Source: Thalassobellus citreus (lineage in GTDB: Bacteria > Bacteroidota > Bacteroidia > Flavobacteriales > Flavobacteriaceae). Taken from it: DNA of 64,000 bases. Positions 1-8,620 of the stretch are shown piece after piece. The stretch's first letter is position 1. The number at the start of each line of letters is the position of its first letter. The notes under the pieces are model-generated. The model was not told the DNA's origin, did no database searches, and saw only the letters and a list, made by a program, of their open reading frames with translations. The position numbers were made by a program, and so were the translations under genes. The stretch is taken from positions 12,152-76,151 of the forward strand of contig NZ_JBISCC010000113.1 in the NCBI RefSeq assembly GCF_044385915.1, written 5' to 3'.

Positions 1-698
1 CAATATGTTGAATAAGCATCTTTATTAAAAAAGAGCATTCCTATAGATTCTTCCCCTTTAGGAATGGAACTTAAGGCAATATCATTTGCTTTATCACTTC
101 TAATAATGCCTTTATAGGGAATCTCTAAACTGTGATATAAATTGTTACAATCTTTTAGGTGTGCAATATTTGCGACACCACAGTTTTCTTGTTTTATATT
201 ATGATTACCTAAAAACACCTTTAAAGGTATCGATAACCCTTTTTCATACACAAAGCAAAAATCTAAAACCAATTTACGGTCTTTTTCTACTGGGTTCACA
301 ATTTTCTTTTCTAAACCTCTTGCTTTTTTTATTTGGGCATAGGCATAGTTTGCAAATGACTTTTCACATTGTTTAGATAAAAAATAGTCTAGTTTTATTT
401 CATCAAAAATAGGATGTTTATACAGCACACATTCCTCAGGTACATTTAACAGTTCTAATATATTAGGATTATTTTTTGAACACAAATCTATAAACTTACG
501 TAATTCATAATACACAATATCATTAGTTTCATTATTTACTTGGCCTATATAATCTAAAGAATAAAAGCTTTCTTTTGGAAGAATGAACACACCTCGTATA
601 TCTGTATCCGATTCTGGTGTGTCCAATCCGTAAGCTCTACTTCCGCTTATGCATTCAAAAATGATATGTCCAGATTTTTTTAGTTCTTCTATTGTCAT
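1..698 (-). CDS. RlaP-like nucleotidyltransferase, partial (3' end outside window)
   Basis: An open frame starts at an ATG at 698 and reads without a stop to the window edge, about 232 codons. The N-terminus has the polymerase-beta-fold signature GSRAYG (around residue 19) followed by SDTDIRG, the metal-binding Asp pair. This is typical of the PF10127/RlaP nucleotidyltransferases that accompany RNA-repair genes. The start overlaps the stop of the upstream paralogue by 4 nt, so the two are co-translated at the end of the rtcB-1 operon. The substrate is unknown; addition of nucleotides to broken RNA ends is inferred from family context. The C-terminus cannot be judged here. Confidence 0.8.
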   Translation of the reverse strand, partial: MTIEELKKSGHIIFECISGSRAYGLDTPESDTDIRGVFILPKESFYSLDYIGQVNNETNDIVYYELRKFIDLCSKNNPNILELLNVPEECVLYKHPIFDEIKLDYFLSKQCEKSFANYAYAQIKKARGLEKKIVNPVEKDRKLVLDFCFVYEKGLSIPLKVFLGNHNIKQENCGVANIAHLKDCNNLYHSLEIPYKGIIRSDKANDIALSSIPKGEESIGMLFFNKDAYSTY

Positions 699-1441
699 AC
701 TATTGTTTTTAAAAAGAATTCATTAAACTCCTCTGGATTAGATTTTTTATTTACTAAATCATTTTTAACACGATTATTCTCTTTGGCAATTTGTTTTACC
801 AATTTAATTAAACTAGCATCAACGGGTTCATTACTTTTCTCGATATGTTTGCTTTTTAAGAGTATCAACTCATCTAAAGTTGAATGATAGGTCGCATCAA
901 TTAATGGGTATAATTCTCGAAACAAAACTGGAGGTATTGTATTTTTTTCATAAACCCATTTGGCACATAGAGCTGTTCGAATAGCATAAAAGAAACTTTT
1001 TAATGTCATTTTATCTGAACCTAATGTTTCTTCAAACCCTTTATTCATACTATGATAGTGATAAAACCCAGAAACAGGATTAAAGTTGTTTGCTGCCAAG
1101 GTTTTTATTTCATTCAAAAAAACTGCATTCTCTCTATAAACTATTGGCGAAAACAACCATCCTAAAAAAGAGGCATTAGATTTTGCTAACAGTTTAAGTG
1201 CTTTTTGAACGTCCCATCCAGAACCATCTAGATCGTCATCGGTCATGAACTGAATGGAATCTTTTTGTTCCCAAAGGTTTAAATACCAATTCTTTTTATG
1301 TTTATAAACAAAACGTATGTCGTAATCAGAATCTGGAGAAGCAAAGCCCCAAGCTCTACTTCCAGATTCTACAGCGAATAAGATTTCTATATTTCTATCT
1401 TGTTCTATTTGTTTTAACTTATTCAATATTTCTGCTTTCAT
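695..1441 (-). CDS. RlaP-like nucleotidyltransferase
   Basis: This 248-residue protein has a polymerase-beta-type nucleotidyltransferase motif near the N-terminus: SGSRAWGF at about residues 26-33, then SDYDIR with the catalytic Asp pair. The remainder is a helical region typical of the RlaP/PF10127 family. It sits 4 nt after the HD nucleotidyltransferase gene and overlaps the next RlaP-like gene, so it is the third gene of the rtcB-1 operon. It is a diverged paralogue of its downstream neighbour, suggesting two related end-modifying activities. Role in RNA repair is inferred from operon context; the actual RNA substrate is unknown. Confidence 0.82.
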   Translation of the reverse strand: MKAEILNKLKQIEQDRNIEILFAVESGSRAWGFASPDSDYDIRFVYKHKKNWYLNLWEQKDSIQFMTDDDLDGSGWDVQKALKLLAKSNASFLGWLFSPIVYRENAVFLNEIKTLAANNFNPVSGFYHYHSMNKGFEETLGSDKMTLKSFFYAIRTALCAKWVYEKNTIPPVLFRELYPLIDATYHSTLDELILLKSKHIEKSNEPVDASLIKLVKQIAKENNRVKNDLVNKKSNPEEFNEFFLKTIV

Positions 1442-1445
1442 TGTT

Positions 1446-2825
1446 CTAATGTTTTTTTGTCTTAATACTTGTAATGATTTCTTCTCTACTAAGACCTTCT
1501 AATTGTTTTTCATAACATTCGTCCAAAATCTTTTTAAAGGCTTCGGAAGGTTTTAATCCTAAATCTATTAAATCTCTCCCCAAAACCAAAGGCTGTATTT
1601 TTTGTTCTCCAAATTTTTCAAATAATTCAAAACATTTTTCAGACACTTTATGCGTGTCTAAAAAAATATTCCTCCCTGTTCTTCCAGCAGAATCAGCCTT
1701 ACTTTGCCAACCCAAAACATCTAATCTACATTTGTTATGTAAACGTTTCCAAGCTACCTCTTTAGCTTGAGAATTGTACAATTGCCCAGGTCTCATGTGT
1801 AATCCAACAATAGTAGTGACATTATTAATCAATTTCTTATCATTTGTTATTCGGTTTAAAAACCTTTCTGAAATTTCAATTCCAGCAATATCATGCCCAT
1901 AAGATTTTAAATCTGGAGTTGTTGTCGATGGTTTTCCTACATCATGCAATAAAGCCCCAAACATATAGGCTAACCTCCACTCTTTAGGTATCAACTTCCT
2001 TAATTTTGCTGCATTATCCAACACCATACATGTGTGATTCCAAACATCTCCTTCAGGATGCCATTTGGGGTTTTGCAAACAACCAATAAGATCATTAAGT
2101 TCAGGGAAATGGATCAGCCAACCAGAGCTTTTTAAAAACTCTAATCCAATAGCTGGTTTGTCTGCCTTTAATAATAATTTTTCCCATTCTACAAAGATGC
2201 GTTCTTTTGGTAATTCTGAAAATGAATCAACCATAGACCTACATAACTCCATAGTTTCTTTAGCTACTTTTTTCCCTTTCCGAGGCAATAACTGCATAAT
2301 ACGCAATACACGTAATGGGTCTTCTATAAACGTCTTTTCATTTGTTGCTCTTATAATTCCTTTTTCCAGATCTTCTAATCCGTCATAAGGGTCTACAATA
2401 GTTCCATTATGCAAATCCTGATACATGCTATTAATCGTTAAATCCCTTCTTTTTCCGGCTTCTAAAGGTGTCATTTTTTCATTTAACACAATCTCGAACC
2501 CTTTGTGTCCTATCCCTATTTTATTTTCTCGCCTTGGTACAGATATATCTATTTCAAAATTATTTATTGTGGTTTTAATAACACCAAAAGATTTACCAAC
2601 TAAATTACAAGGCATGTTTAATGTCTCAATTAAAACAACCAACTTATTATAAGACAAACCATAAACTTCAATATCTATGTCTTTTATAGGTAAACAATTT
2701 ATACTGTCTATAACTGCACCTCCAATTAACATTGCATTTCCACCTTGTTCTTTTATTTCTAAAAGCAAAGTCTGAAATTCTTTTTCTTTAAAAACTATAT
2801 GTTTTAGGTTTTCTATACTTTTCAT
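1446..2825 (-). CDS. CCA-adding-type nucleotidyltransferase with HD domain
   Basis: The 459 residues have a poly(A) polymerase/CCA-enzyme head: GGAVID (about residues 35-40), the DID metal motif, RRDLTINSM, DPYDGLEDL and EDPLRVLRIMQ. An HD phosphohydrolase domain follows (LLHDVGKP near residue 295). In tRNA metabolism such enzymes rebuild the 3' CCA end, and the HD part can remove cyclic or 3' phosphates. Being second in the rtcB-1 operon it is probably a repair-dedicated paralogue rather than the sole housekeeping CCA enzyme, though the window cannot show whether another copy exists. There is a 56-nt gap from the rtcB stop and 4 nt to the next gene. Confidence 0.85.
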   Translation of the reverse strand: MKSIENLKHIVFKEKEFQTLLLEIKEQGGNAMLIGGAVIDSINCLPIKDIDIEVYGLSYNKLVVLIETLNMPCNLVGKSFGVIKTTINNFEIDISVPRRENKIGIGHKGFEIVLNEKMTPLEAGKRRDLTINSMYQDLHNGTIVDPYDGLEDLEKGIIRATNEKTFIEDPLRVLRIMQLLPRKGKKVAKETMELCRSMVDSFSELPKERIFVEWEKLLLKADKPAIGLEFLKSSGWLIHFPELNDLIGCLQNPKWHPEGDVWNHTCMVLDNAAKLRKLIPKEWRLAYMFGALLHDVGKPSTTTPDLKSYGHDIAGIEISERFLNRITNDKKLINNVTTIVGLHMRPGQLYNSQAKEVAWKRLHNKCRLDVLGWQSKADSAGRTGRNIFLDTHKVSEKCFELFEKFGEQKIQPLVLGRDLIDLGLKPSEAFKKILDECYEKQLEGLSREEIITSIKTKKH

Positions 2826-2881
2826 TATTCCAATTCACAATAAAGCAAGCTTTTATTAGTTCTAATCCTCTTTTACTAAAA

Positions 2882-4279
2882 TTACCTGTTACTTTTACGT
2901 TTCTCTCTTCTAATTTTCCAAGGCGCATTCTTTTGCCAATCACCAGCCATAATACACCCATAAGGCATGACCTCATCAATAACTTTACCCAAGCCAAACT
3001 CGTCCATTTGCTGTCTTACGGTTTCTGCATTTTTATAAGCTGTGGGTAATTCTGTTATATCAATCTCTTTAGAGAAAAATCTAACATCTAAACCTTTGGT
3101 TTCTTCGTTAAAGATGTCTTGAAACGTTCCTGTTTTACTTTTTCTATGTTGTGTTCTACTCATATTTCTTCCTGCCCCATGTGGCGCGAAACCTAAATTA
3201 TTTGTTGTTGTATCTCCTTCTACAATTAAAACGGGTTCAGACATATTCAAAGGTATTAATCTTGGCCCTGTAATATCTGGCATAAACTTTTTATCTAATG
3301 GTGTCGCGCCTTTTGCATGGTAGAATAAATCGCCTTCTTTAAATACAAAGTTATGTTCATTCCAAAATCTGTTTTCTTTTTTTATTCCTAACTTTTCTAA
3401 AGTTGCATCATGTAGTACTTCATGGTTTTTCTTTGTCCATTTTCTAATAATTTGCAAAGCTTCCCAGTATTTCTCGCCTTCTTCTGTATCAAAAGGAATC
3501 CATGCATTTTGTTTTAGTGTTTCTGGCGACAGTTCTTTTCTATAACGTTCTGCTACTTTCATTCCTTTAGAATACAAGTTGGCTCCAAAGCCTCTACTAC
3601 CGTGGTGTGTAACCATCATGGTGTTCCCTGTGTTTTTAGATCTACCTATGAACAAAAAATGGTTTCCGTCTCCTTGTGTTCCTAAGTGAGATCTTGCTGC
3701 CGAAATGCATTTTTGGTCATTTAAAAAATAGTTTGCTTCTATTTCTGCTAATAAATCCATAGGAAATCTAAATTGTGATTCTCTGTCTCTTCCTCCTGGT
3801 CCAAAATGTGTAATACTATGTGCGGCGTCTAAAACTGCTTTAGGATCTGTTTTTCCAAAATCTGTAAGCATTACTGAACAACAAATATCGGCACTATGCA
3901 TGCCTGGGTGAATAGCATTTTTTGCTACCACAACACCTCCAACAGGAATGGTACCTGTGGAACCTGTAGGACATGCATCTGGCATAATAGCACCGTCAAC
4001 TAAAGTTGGGGTTTTCATTAACACTTCCATTGTTTCTACAACCGAATTAACATTAGTTTCCTCTAACTCATTATCTGCTTTAATGTTTATTGAAAACGGT
4101 ACAGCTTTTTTATGTAAATCTATTGGGTCTGGTGATTTAAACTGCTCTAAATAATTTTTTAAATCTGCGTCTCTTAATTGATTTTCATTAATATGTTCTA
4201 TCGCTTCTTTAAACCATTTTCCTGATCTAAATCCCATTTCAATTAATGTGTGTCCTGTAATGTTTGTTCTGTTTTCCAT
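2882..4279 (-). CDS. rtcB: RNA-splicing ligase RtcB (copy 1)
   Basis: This is a full-length RtcB of 465 residues, which joins RNA 2',3'-cyclic phosphate or 3'-phosphate ends to 5'-OH ends using GTP and Mn2+. Visible hallmarks are the metal-binding SADICCS segment, GDGNHF, HHGSRG, and HGAGRNMSR, whose His367 would be the guanylylated residue. It is first in a minus-strand operon with a CCA-type enzyme and two RlaP-like proteins. A structured leader and the shared TACGCAA-N5-TTGCGCA operator lie upstream. It is very similar throughout to the second copy at 43484-44893. No archaease gene is seen nearby. Confidence 0.96.
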   Translation of the reverse strand: MENRTNITGHTLIEMGFRSGKWFKEAIEHINENQLRDADLKNYLEQFKSPDPIDLHKKAVPFSINIKADNELEETNVNSVVETMEVLMKTPTLVDGAIMPDACPTGSTGTIPVGGVVVAKNAIHPGMHSADICCSVMLTDFGKTDPKAVLDAAHSITHFGPGGRDRESQFRFPMDLLAEIEANYFLNDQKCISAARSHLGTQGDGNHFLFIGRSKNTGNTMMVTHHGSRGFGANLYSKGMKVAERYRKELSPETLKQNAWIPFDTEEGEKYWEALQIIRKWTKKNHEVLHDATLEKLGIKKENRFWNEHNFVFKEGDLFYHAKGATPLDKKFMPDITGPRLIPLNMSEPVLIVEGDTTTNNLGFAPHGAGRNMSRTQHRKSKTGTFQDIFNEETKGLDVRFFSKEIDITELPTAYKNAETVRQQMDEFGLGKVIDEVMPYGCIMAGDWQKNAPWKIRREKRKSNR

Positions 4280-4297
4280 TTCTGTTTTTTTTAAAAC

Positions 4298-4321
4298 TCC
4301 GCCGACTCCTCGTTCGGCGGA
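4298..4321 (-). ncRNA. Leader hairpin of rtcB-1 mRNA
   Basis: An 8-bp perfect GC-rich stem (TCCGCCGA with TCGGCGGA, read on the minus strand) encloses a purine-rich loop ACGAGGAG. It lies between the -7 element and the rtcB-1 start codon. A related hairpin preceded by the same AGTAGTG/GGTAGTG context occurs at 41299-41328 in front of the tRNA array. Stem bases differ compensatorily and the loop pattern AC-AGGA-G is kept, so it looks like a conserved RNA element rather than a terminator. No T-run follows it. Confidence 0.6.
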
Positions 4322-4367
4322 ACACTACTTTCAAGCCTTTTCTAAAGACTTATTCATGATTCCGATG

Positions 4368-4403
4368 CAAATATTTAACCAATCTGCGCAATTATTTTGC
4401 GTA
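4368..4403 (-). promoter_or_regulatory. rtcB-1 promoter with shared repair-regulon operator
   Basis: Read on the minus strand: an interrupted palindrome TACGCAA-N5-TTGCGCA (4403 to 4385), then exactly 9 nt, then the octamer AATATTTG (4375 to 4368), a -7-like element. The same arrangement occurs at 38956, 41215 and 43424. The operator covers where a -33 box should be and no TTTG is present there, which fits an activator-dependent promoter. The WYL regulator two genes away on the other strand is the natural candidate to bind it. Confidence 0.75.
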
Positions 4404-4442
4404 GTTTAAAATAATCACTAAATTTCTCAAAAAATTATTTAG

Positions 4443-5060
4443 ATGGGTTTAAAAGAGAGGTTTTATCAAGTGCTTAGTTGTTGGATTGACAATGAAACTT
4501 TTATTGGGCAACAATGGGAAGAATTATCTGAAAAATACACACAATCTTTTAGAAAATACCATAATCTAAATCATCTACAAGAACTCTTCAAGTATTTTGA
4601 TGCGTATAAGAATGAATTAGAACACCCTAATGAGATGGCTTTCTCCATTTTCTATCATGATATTATTTATAGTATTTGGAGTAAGAAGAACGAATTGAAT
4701 AGCGCTAAATTGGCTACTGAGTATTTGTTGAATTCTGCTTTAGATGATAGTGGTATCGAGCGTGTTTTTAACCTAATTATGGTAACCAAAAACCATACGC
4801 CCAATAAAAATAAGGATGAAAAATGGATGATAGATTTTGACATTGGCATTCTTGGTCAACCATACGAAACTTATTTACAATATACACAGCATATCAGAGA
4901 TGAATATGCTGCTATTCCTAACTCCGTGTATAAAAAAGGCAGAAAAAAGGTATTGAGTCATTTTTTAAATAAAAGTAAAATATACCAAACGGATACCTTT
5001 TATAATTTATTTGAAATGAATGCTAGAAATAATATTAAAAAAGAACTTGACACCCTGTAA
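4443..5060 (+). CDS. HD-superfamily metal-dependent phosphohydrolase
   Basis: The 205-residue protein matches the small stand-alone HD phosphohydrolases (COG4339-like). It has a His in NLNHLQEL (near residue 43), an HD pair in FYHDIIY (near residue 80) and a distal Asp in DFDIGI, a plausible metal-binding set. It starts 40 bp from the rtcB-1 operator and its stop codon overlaps the start of the WYL regulator (TAATG), so the two form one operon divergent from rtcB-1. Trimming phosphates or cyclic phosphates from damaged RNA or a nucleotide signal is inferred from context; the substrate is unknown. Confidence 0.75.
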   Translation: MGLKERFYQVLSCWIDNETFIGQQWEELSEKYTQSFRKYHNLNHLQELFKYFDAYKNELEHPNEMAFSIFYHDIIYSIWSKKNELNSAKLATEYLLNSALDDSGIERVFNLIMVTKNHTPNKNKDEKWMIDFDIGILGQPYETYLQYTQHIRDEYAAIPNSVYKKGRKKVLSHFLNKSKIYQTDTFYNLFEMNARNNIKKELDTL

Positions 5061-6082
5061 TGGCATTAAATAAAAACGCATTAATACGTTATAAAACGAT
5101 AGATAAATGTCTACAAAACCATTACAAACAATGGACTTTAGATGATTTAATTGAAGCTTGTTCTGATGTTCTATATGAATATGAGGGAAGGGAGATTAAT
5201 GTTAGTAAACGCACTGTACAATTAGACATTCAAATGATGCGCAGCGATAAGCTTGGTTATAATGCTCCTATAATTGTTTATAATAAGAAGTTTTACAAAT
5301 ATGAAAATGAAGGTTATTCTATAACTGATATTCCTTTGAACGAAAATGACATGAATGTTCTTTCGGAAACTGTTGAGATGCTAAAACAGTTTAAAGATTT
5401 TTCTCTTTTTTCTGAATTAGGAGGCATTATACAGCGTTTGGAAGACAAGGTTTATACTGAAAAGACTCACCAGTCTGCCATCATTCATTTGGATAGGAAT
5501 GAAAAACTAAAGGGCTTGGAACATTTAGATATTTTATACCAGGCTATTATTAAAAAGATGGTTCTTAGGATTAGATACCAATCTTATAAGGCTAGAGAAG
5601 CTTCTGAAATTATTTTTCACCCTTTCATTTTAAAAGAATTTAATAATCGTTGGTTTTTAATAGGGAGACCAGGAGTAGAGGCGAAAAAGTCAATCGTTAC
5701 TTTTGCTTTAGATAGAATAGTTTCTATTGATTATGATACAACAATCACATACAAAAATGACAACTTCAATGGTGATAAATATTATAAAGATGTTATTGGG
5801 GTTACTGTTTCAAATATCCGCGCTGAACGCATCCAGTTTTGGGTTGACAAGAAAAATGCTCCGTATGTAATGACTAAGCCTTTTCACGATTCGCAAAGGG
5901 TCATAAAACAAACTGATGATGGTGTTATCTTCAATATTTTTGTGCAAATTAATTTTGAACTTGAGCGTATGATTTTAGGTTTTGGAGATTCTATTGAGGT
6001 TTTAAAGCCTAAAAAACTTAGGGGTAGGATGCAGCAAAAATTGGAAAAGGCTGCTGGTTTTTATCTGAAAGACCAGACTTAA
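5060..6082 (+). CDS. WYL-domain transcriptional regulator
   Basis: This 340-residue regulator has an N-terminal helix-turn-helix-type DNA-binding region (about 1-90, containing SKRTVQLDIQMMRSD). A WYL ligand-sensing domain covers about 150-235 (IRYQS, HPFILKEFNNRWFLIG, ALDRI) and a C-terminal extension follows. Its first 90 residues are nearly identical to those of the WYL fusion at 37194-38915, so both should read the same operator. WYL domains are known or suspected to sense nucleic-acid or nucleotide ligands. Co-transcription with the HD protein and divergence from rtcB-1 point to control of RNA repair. Confidence 0.88.
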   Translation: MALNKNALIRYKTIDKCLQNHYKQWTLDDLIEACSDVLYEYEGREINVSKRTVQLDIQMMRSDKLGYNAPIIVYNKKFYKYENEGYSITDIPLNENDMNVLSETVEMLKQFKDFSLFSELGGIIQRLEDKVYTEKTHQSAIIHLDRNEKLKGLEHLDILYQAIIKKMVLRIRYQSYKAREASEIIFHPFILKEFNNRWFLIGRPGVEAKKSIVTFALDRIVSIDYDTTITYKNDNFNGDKYYKDVIGVTVSNIRAERIQFWVDKKNAPYVMTKPFHDSQRVIKQTDDGVIFNIFVQINFELERMILGFGDSIEVLKPKKLRGRMQQKLEKAAGFYLKDQT

Positions 6083-6104
6083 TTATCTCAAAAATTATTT
6101 ATAA

Positions 6105-6746
6105 TTAAAATACATTTATTTTCAATCGTTCACAAACACTTTTATCAATTGGAAGGTAAGGACGTTCTTGAGGAATCATCAATTTATCTAATTCATTATT
6201 AAGAACATGTTGATACTGTTCGTTTACAAATCCTGAAATATCTTCAATTTCTAATATATCTTCTTTAGCATATTTCTCGATATCTTGATTTCTAATTCCA
6301 AGTTGAATAGCTCTTCTATCCAATTTCGCACCATAAGGGTCATGATCTGGATCCCATTGTAATCGGATATTTGATTTTTTTACGGCATTTTGCCAATCTT
6401 CTCTATCCTTATATATACCATCTTGATAACTTGAATACACAGCATCATTTAAATAACGTTCAAATACTTCACGTTTTAAATGAATAGCCAATACAACTTC
6501 TTGACCTTCTTTTGTCCCCCACCCATTACGATACATCATCCATAGGAAATTTGGTTTTATCCAAGTCATTCTATTCAGGCTAAAAGCGCCTCCAAAAAAC
6601 TGATTCTTTGCTGCAAATTGACCTATTTCTAGCCTATAAGATTGATATACGATTACTTTTTCCTCATCAAACTGCGCCATAATATGGCGTCCTGTTTCTG
6701 GCCATTCTTTTAATTGCTCTTTATATAATTTTGTTATTAGTTTCAT
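6105..6746 (-). CDS. DUF4291 family protein
   Basis: The 213-residue sequence fits DUF4291: an early YQSYR segment, MTWIKPNFLWMMYRNGWGTK around residues 60-80, and QWDPDHDPYGAKLDRRAIQLGIR in the C-terminal half. The biochemical role is not established. It is the last gene of the NAD/ADP-ribose operon, overlapping the ADP-ribosylglycohydrolase gene by 26 nt, which suggests coupled translation and an ADP-ribose-linked task. No signal peptide or membrane segment is present. The family call is firm; function is open. Confidence 0.75.
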   Translation of the reverse strand: MKLITKLYKEQLKEWPETGRHIMAQFDEEKVIVYQSYRLEIGQFAAKNQFFGGAFSLNRMTWIKPNFLWMMYRNGWGTKEGQEVVLAIHLKREVFERYLNDAVYSSYQDGIYKDREDWQNAVKKSNIRLQWDPDHDPYGAKLDRRAIQLGIRNQDIEKYAKEDILEIEDISGFVNEQYQHVLNNELDKLMIPQERPYLPIDKSVCERLKINVF

Positions 6747-7689
6747 TTTTTAATGATTTATTAAATTTTAAAATTAAACCTTCAATATCCTTTCGTCTTA
6801 CTACCTTGTCTCTCCATTCCATTGGGATACTATCCAATCCATAATAAATCCCTGCTAATCCTCCAGTAATTGCAGCTGTAGTATCAGTATCCTCTCCAAG
6901 ATTTACAGCACTAATAACAGCATCTTCATAAGTATTTGTGTTCATAAAACACCAAAGTGATGCCTTTAAAGAATTCACAACATACCCACTTCCAGAAATA
7001 CGCTTTTCATCAATTTTATAAATATCTTCTTGAAGTACATCAAAATAGAACCCTAGTTCTTTTGGGTTTAAATCTTTGGTCTCCAAAAAAGCATTTACTT
7101 TATCTTTAATTACGTGATATGCTTTAATTTTATCACTACTGTTTAACAATTCTAAGCCATATTCCACATAGATAAAACAGGCTAATACTGATCGTAAATG
7201 AGCATGAGTTAAAGATGAAACGTCCTTAATTATTTGATAGCGTTCTTCAATATTATCAGTATTTTTAAGAAAAAAAACGAGTGGTAATATTCGCATTAAA
7301 GAACCATTGCCATTTGAATACTCGTCCATACCTCCACAAATCTCAGGTGTATGCCCTTCTTTCATATAAAATATAGACTGCCTTGTTGTTACACCAATAT
7401 CAAAGACTACTCCATGCGGTGTCCAATAAGATTCATCATACCATGCGATAAATTTATCAGCAATATTTTTCGTGTTAAAACCATCTAATAAGCCTTCCAT
7501 TAAACAGAATGTTAGAGAACTATCATCTGACCAAGTCCCTACAGGTTGTCTATGAGTTCCATACCCAACCATCGTTTCGGCTGGATTCCTTTTCATTTCA
7601 TCTTTAGACAAAAATTCAAAAGGTACCCCTAATGCATCTCCAACTGCCACTCCCATAATTCCACTTCGTATTTTTTCTAACAAACTCAT
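6721..7689 (-). CDS. ADP-ribosylglycohydrolase family protein
   Basis: A DraG/ARH-type hydrolase of 322 residues that would remove ADP-ribose from protein or nucleic acid. Diagnostic motifs are GDALGVPFEF (N-terminal), TWSDDSSLT carrying the first metal-binding Thr-Asp-Asp, and GEDTDTTAAITGGLAG carrying the second. Length is normal for the family. It overlaps both neighbours (4 nt with the J1-like gene, 26 nt with DUF4291), indicating tight co-expression with two macro-domain proteins that act on the same chemistry. Confidence 0.92.
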   Translation of the reverse strand: MSLLEKIRSGIMGVAVGDALGVPFEFLSKDEMKRNPAETMVGYGTHRQPVGTWSDDSSLTFCLMEGLLDGFNTKNIADKFIAWYDESYWTPHGVVFDIGVTTRQSIFYMKEGHTPEICGGMDEYSNGNGSLMRILPLVFFLKNTDNIEERYQIIKDVSSLTHAHLRSVLACFIYVEYGLELLNSSDKIKAYHVIKDKVNAFLETKDLNPKELGFYFDVLQEDIYKIDEKRISGSGYVVNSLKASLWCFMNTNTYEDAVISAVNLGEDTDTTAAITGGLAGIYYGLDSIPMEWRDKVVRRKDIEGLILKFNKSLKNETNNKII

Positions 7690-8108
7690 GCTTTCTTTAC
7701 TTCAGCTTTTTCAATAATTTCATTTATAACCTTGTCATTTGATCTTTGAAATTGGTTTCCTAAAAAGGTCTTTGTTACCTCTATTTTTCCCTCTATCTGA
7801 TTATTGAATAATTCCATTTCTTCTGAAGGCACCCATAATTCATTATGAATTTCACCACCTACATTTCTAACTTCAAACTTTTTAATGTACTCCGTATTCA
7901 CTTTGAATGCAGTGACAAAACCAGAATATCCAGAAAACTCATCTCCTGTATTCCATTTTAAAGCAATTTCAGAAGCATAATCTTCATTCATCACAGGATA
8001 AAAGATAGGCTGCCAATTTAACCTTGGTGGAAATTTAGAAAAACCACTTTCAATTATAAGTTCTAATTCTTTCAACCCAATCGGCCTATATAATATTATT
8101 GTTTTCAT
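7686..8108 (-). CDS. Small ADP-ribosylation/crystallin-J1-like protein
   Basis: This 140-residue protein begins with TIILYRPIGLKELELI and contains a FPPRLNWQPIFYPV segment. Proteins of this type are commonly annotated 'ADP-ribosylation/crystallin J1' and are found beside ADP-ribosylglycohydrolases. No catalytic motif can be assigned with confidence. Overlaps of 4 nt with both flanking genes indicate translational coupling inside the ADP-ribose operon. It may be a substrate adaptor or a small hydrolase; that is inference from position. Confidence 0.6.
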   Translation of the reverse strand: MKTIILYRPIGLKELELIIESGFSKFPPRLNWQPIFYPVMNEDYASEIALKWNTGDEFSGYSGFVTAFKVNTEYIKKFEVRNVGGEIHNELWVPSEEMELFNNQIEGKIEVTKTFLGNQFQRSNDKVINEIIEKAEVKKA

Positions 8109-8617
8109 TGTTTTAATAATTTATCATACAACTCATAATTCTCCAGATCAAAACAAACAAAAGAAACTTCTTCAACTGTCTTTTGATTTTTAAAATTTTT
8201 AATAGTATCAATCGCTATTTGAGCTGCTAAATCTTTTGGGAATTTGTAAATCCCCGTACTTATATTTGGAAATGCAATACTTCTAACATTGTTTTCAATT
8301 GCTAAGATCATTGTGTTTTTATAACAATCACTTAAAAGCTTTTCTTTTTCACCTCCTCCTTGATTCCAAACTGGGCCAACTGTGTGAATTACAGATCTAG
8401 CATCTAAGTTTCCCGCTGTTGTTATAACTGCTTCTCCAACATTACATTTTCCTTGCTTGGCTCTAATTTCTTGACAGGCTTTCAGGATTTCTACACCTCC
8501 TTTTCTATGAATAACACCATCAACTCCTGAACCACCTAACAATGAAGAGTTCGCTGCATTCACGATAGCATCAACTTTTATTGATGTTATATCTGATTGT
8601 ATGACTCTTATTTCCAT
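8105..8617 (-). CDS. Macro domain protein (MacroD/YmdB-like ADP-ribose hydrolase)
   Basis: A single-domain macro protein of 170 residues. The family signature DAIVNAANSSLLGGSGVDG lies near the N-terminus (about residues 16-34), and the phosphate-binding loop FPNISTGIYKFP at about residue 118. Such proteins bind ADP-ribose and hydrolyse O-acetyl-ADP-ribose or mono-ADP-ribose from targets. It sits 3 nt after a second macro protein and overlaps the J1-like gene, forming the core of the operon. All expected binding residues appear intact. Confidence 0.93.
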   Translation of the reverse strand: MEIRVIQSDITSIKVDAIVNAANSSLLGGSGVDGVIHRKGGVEILKACQEIRAKQGKCNVGEAVITTAGNLDARSVIHTVGPVWNQGGGEKEKLLSDCYKNTMILAIENNVRSIAFPNISTGIYKFPKDLAAQIAIDTIKNFKNQKTVEEVSFVCFDLENYELYDKLLKQ

Positions 8618-8620
8618 TTT

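Noticed and set aside
2788..2997. 69-codon minus-strand frame between rtcB-1 and the CCA-type gene
   Set aside because: It is a shadow of the rtcB-1 3' end in another frame with basic, non-globular composition.
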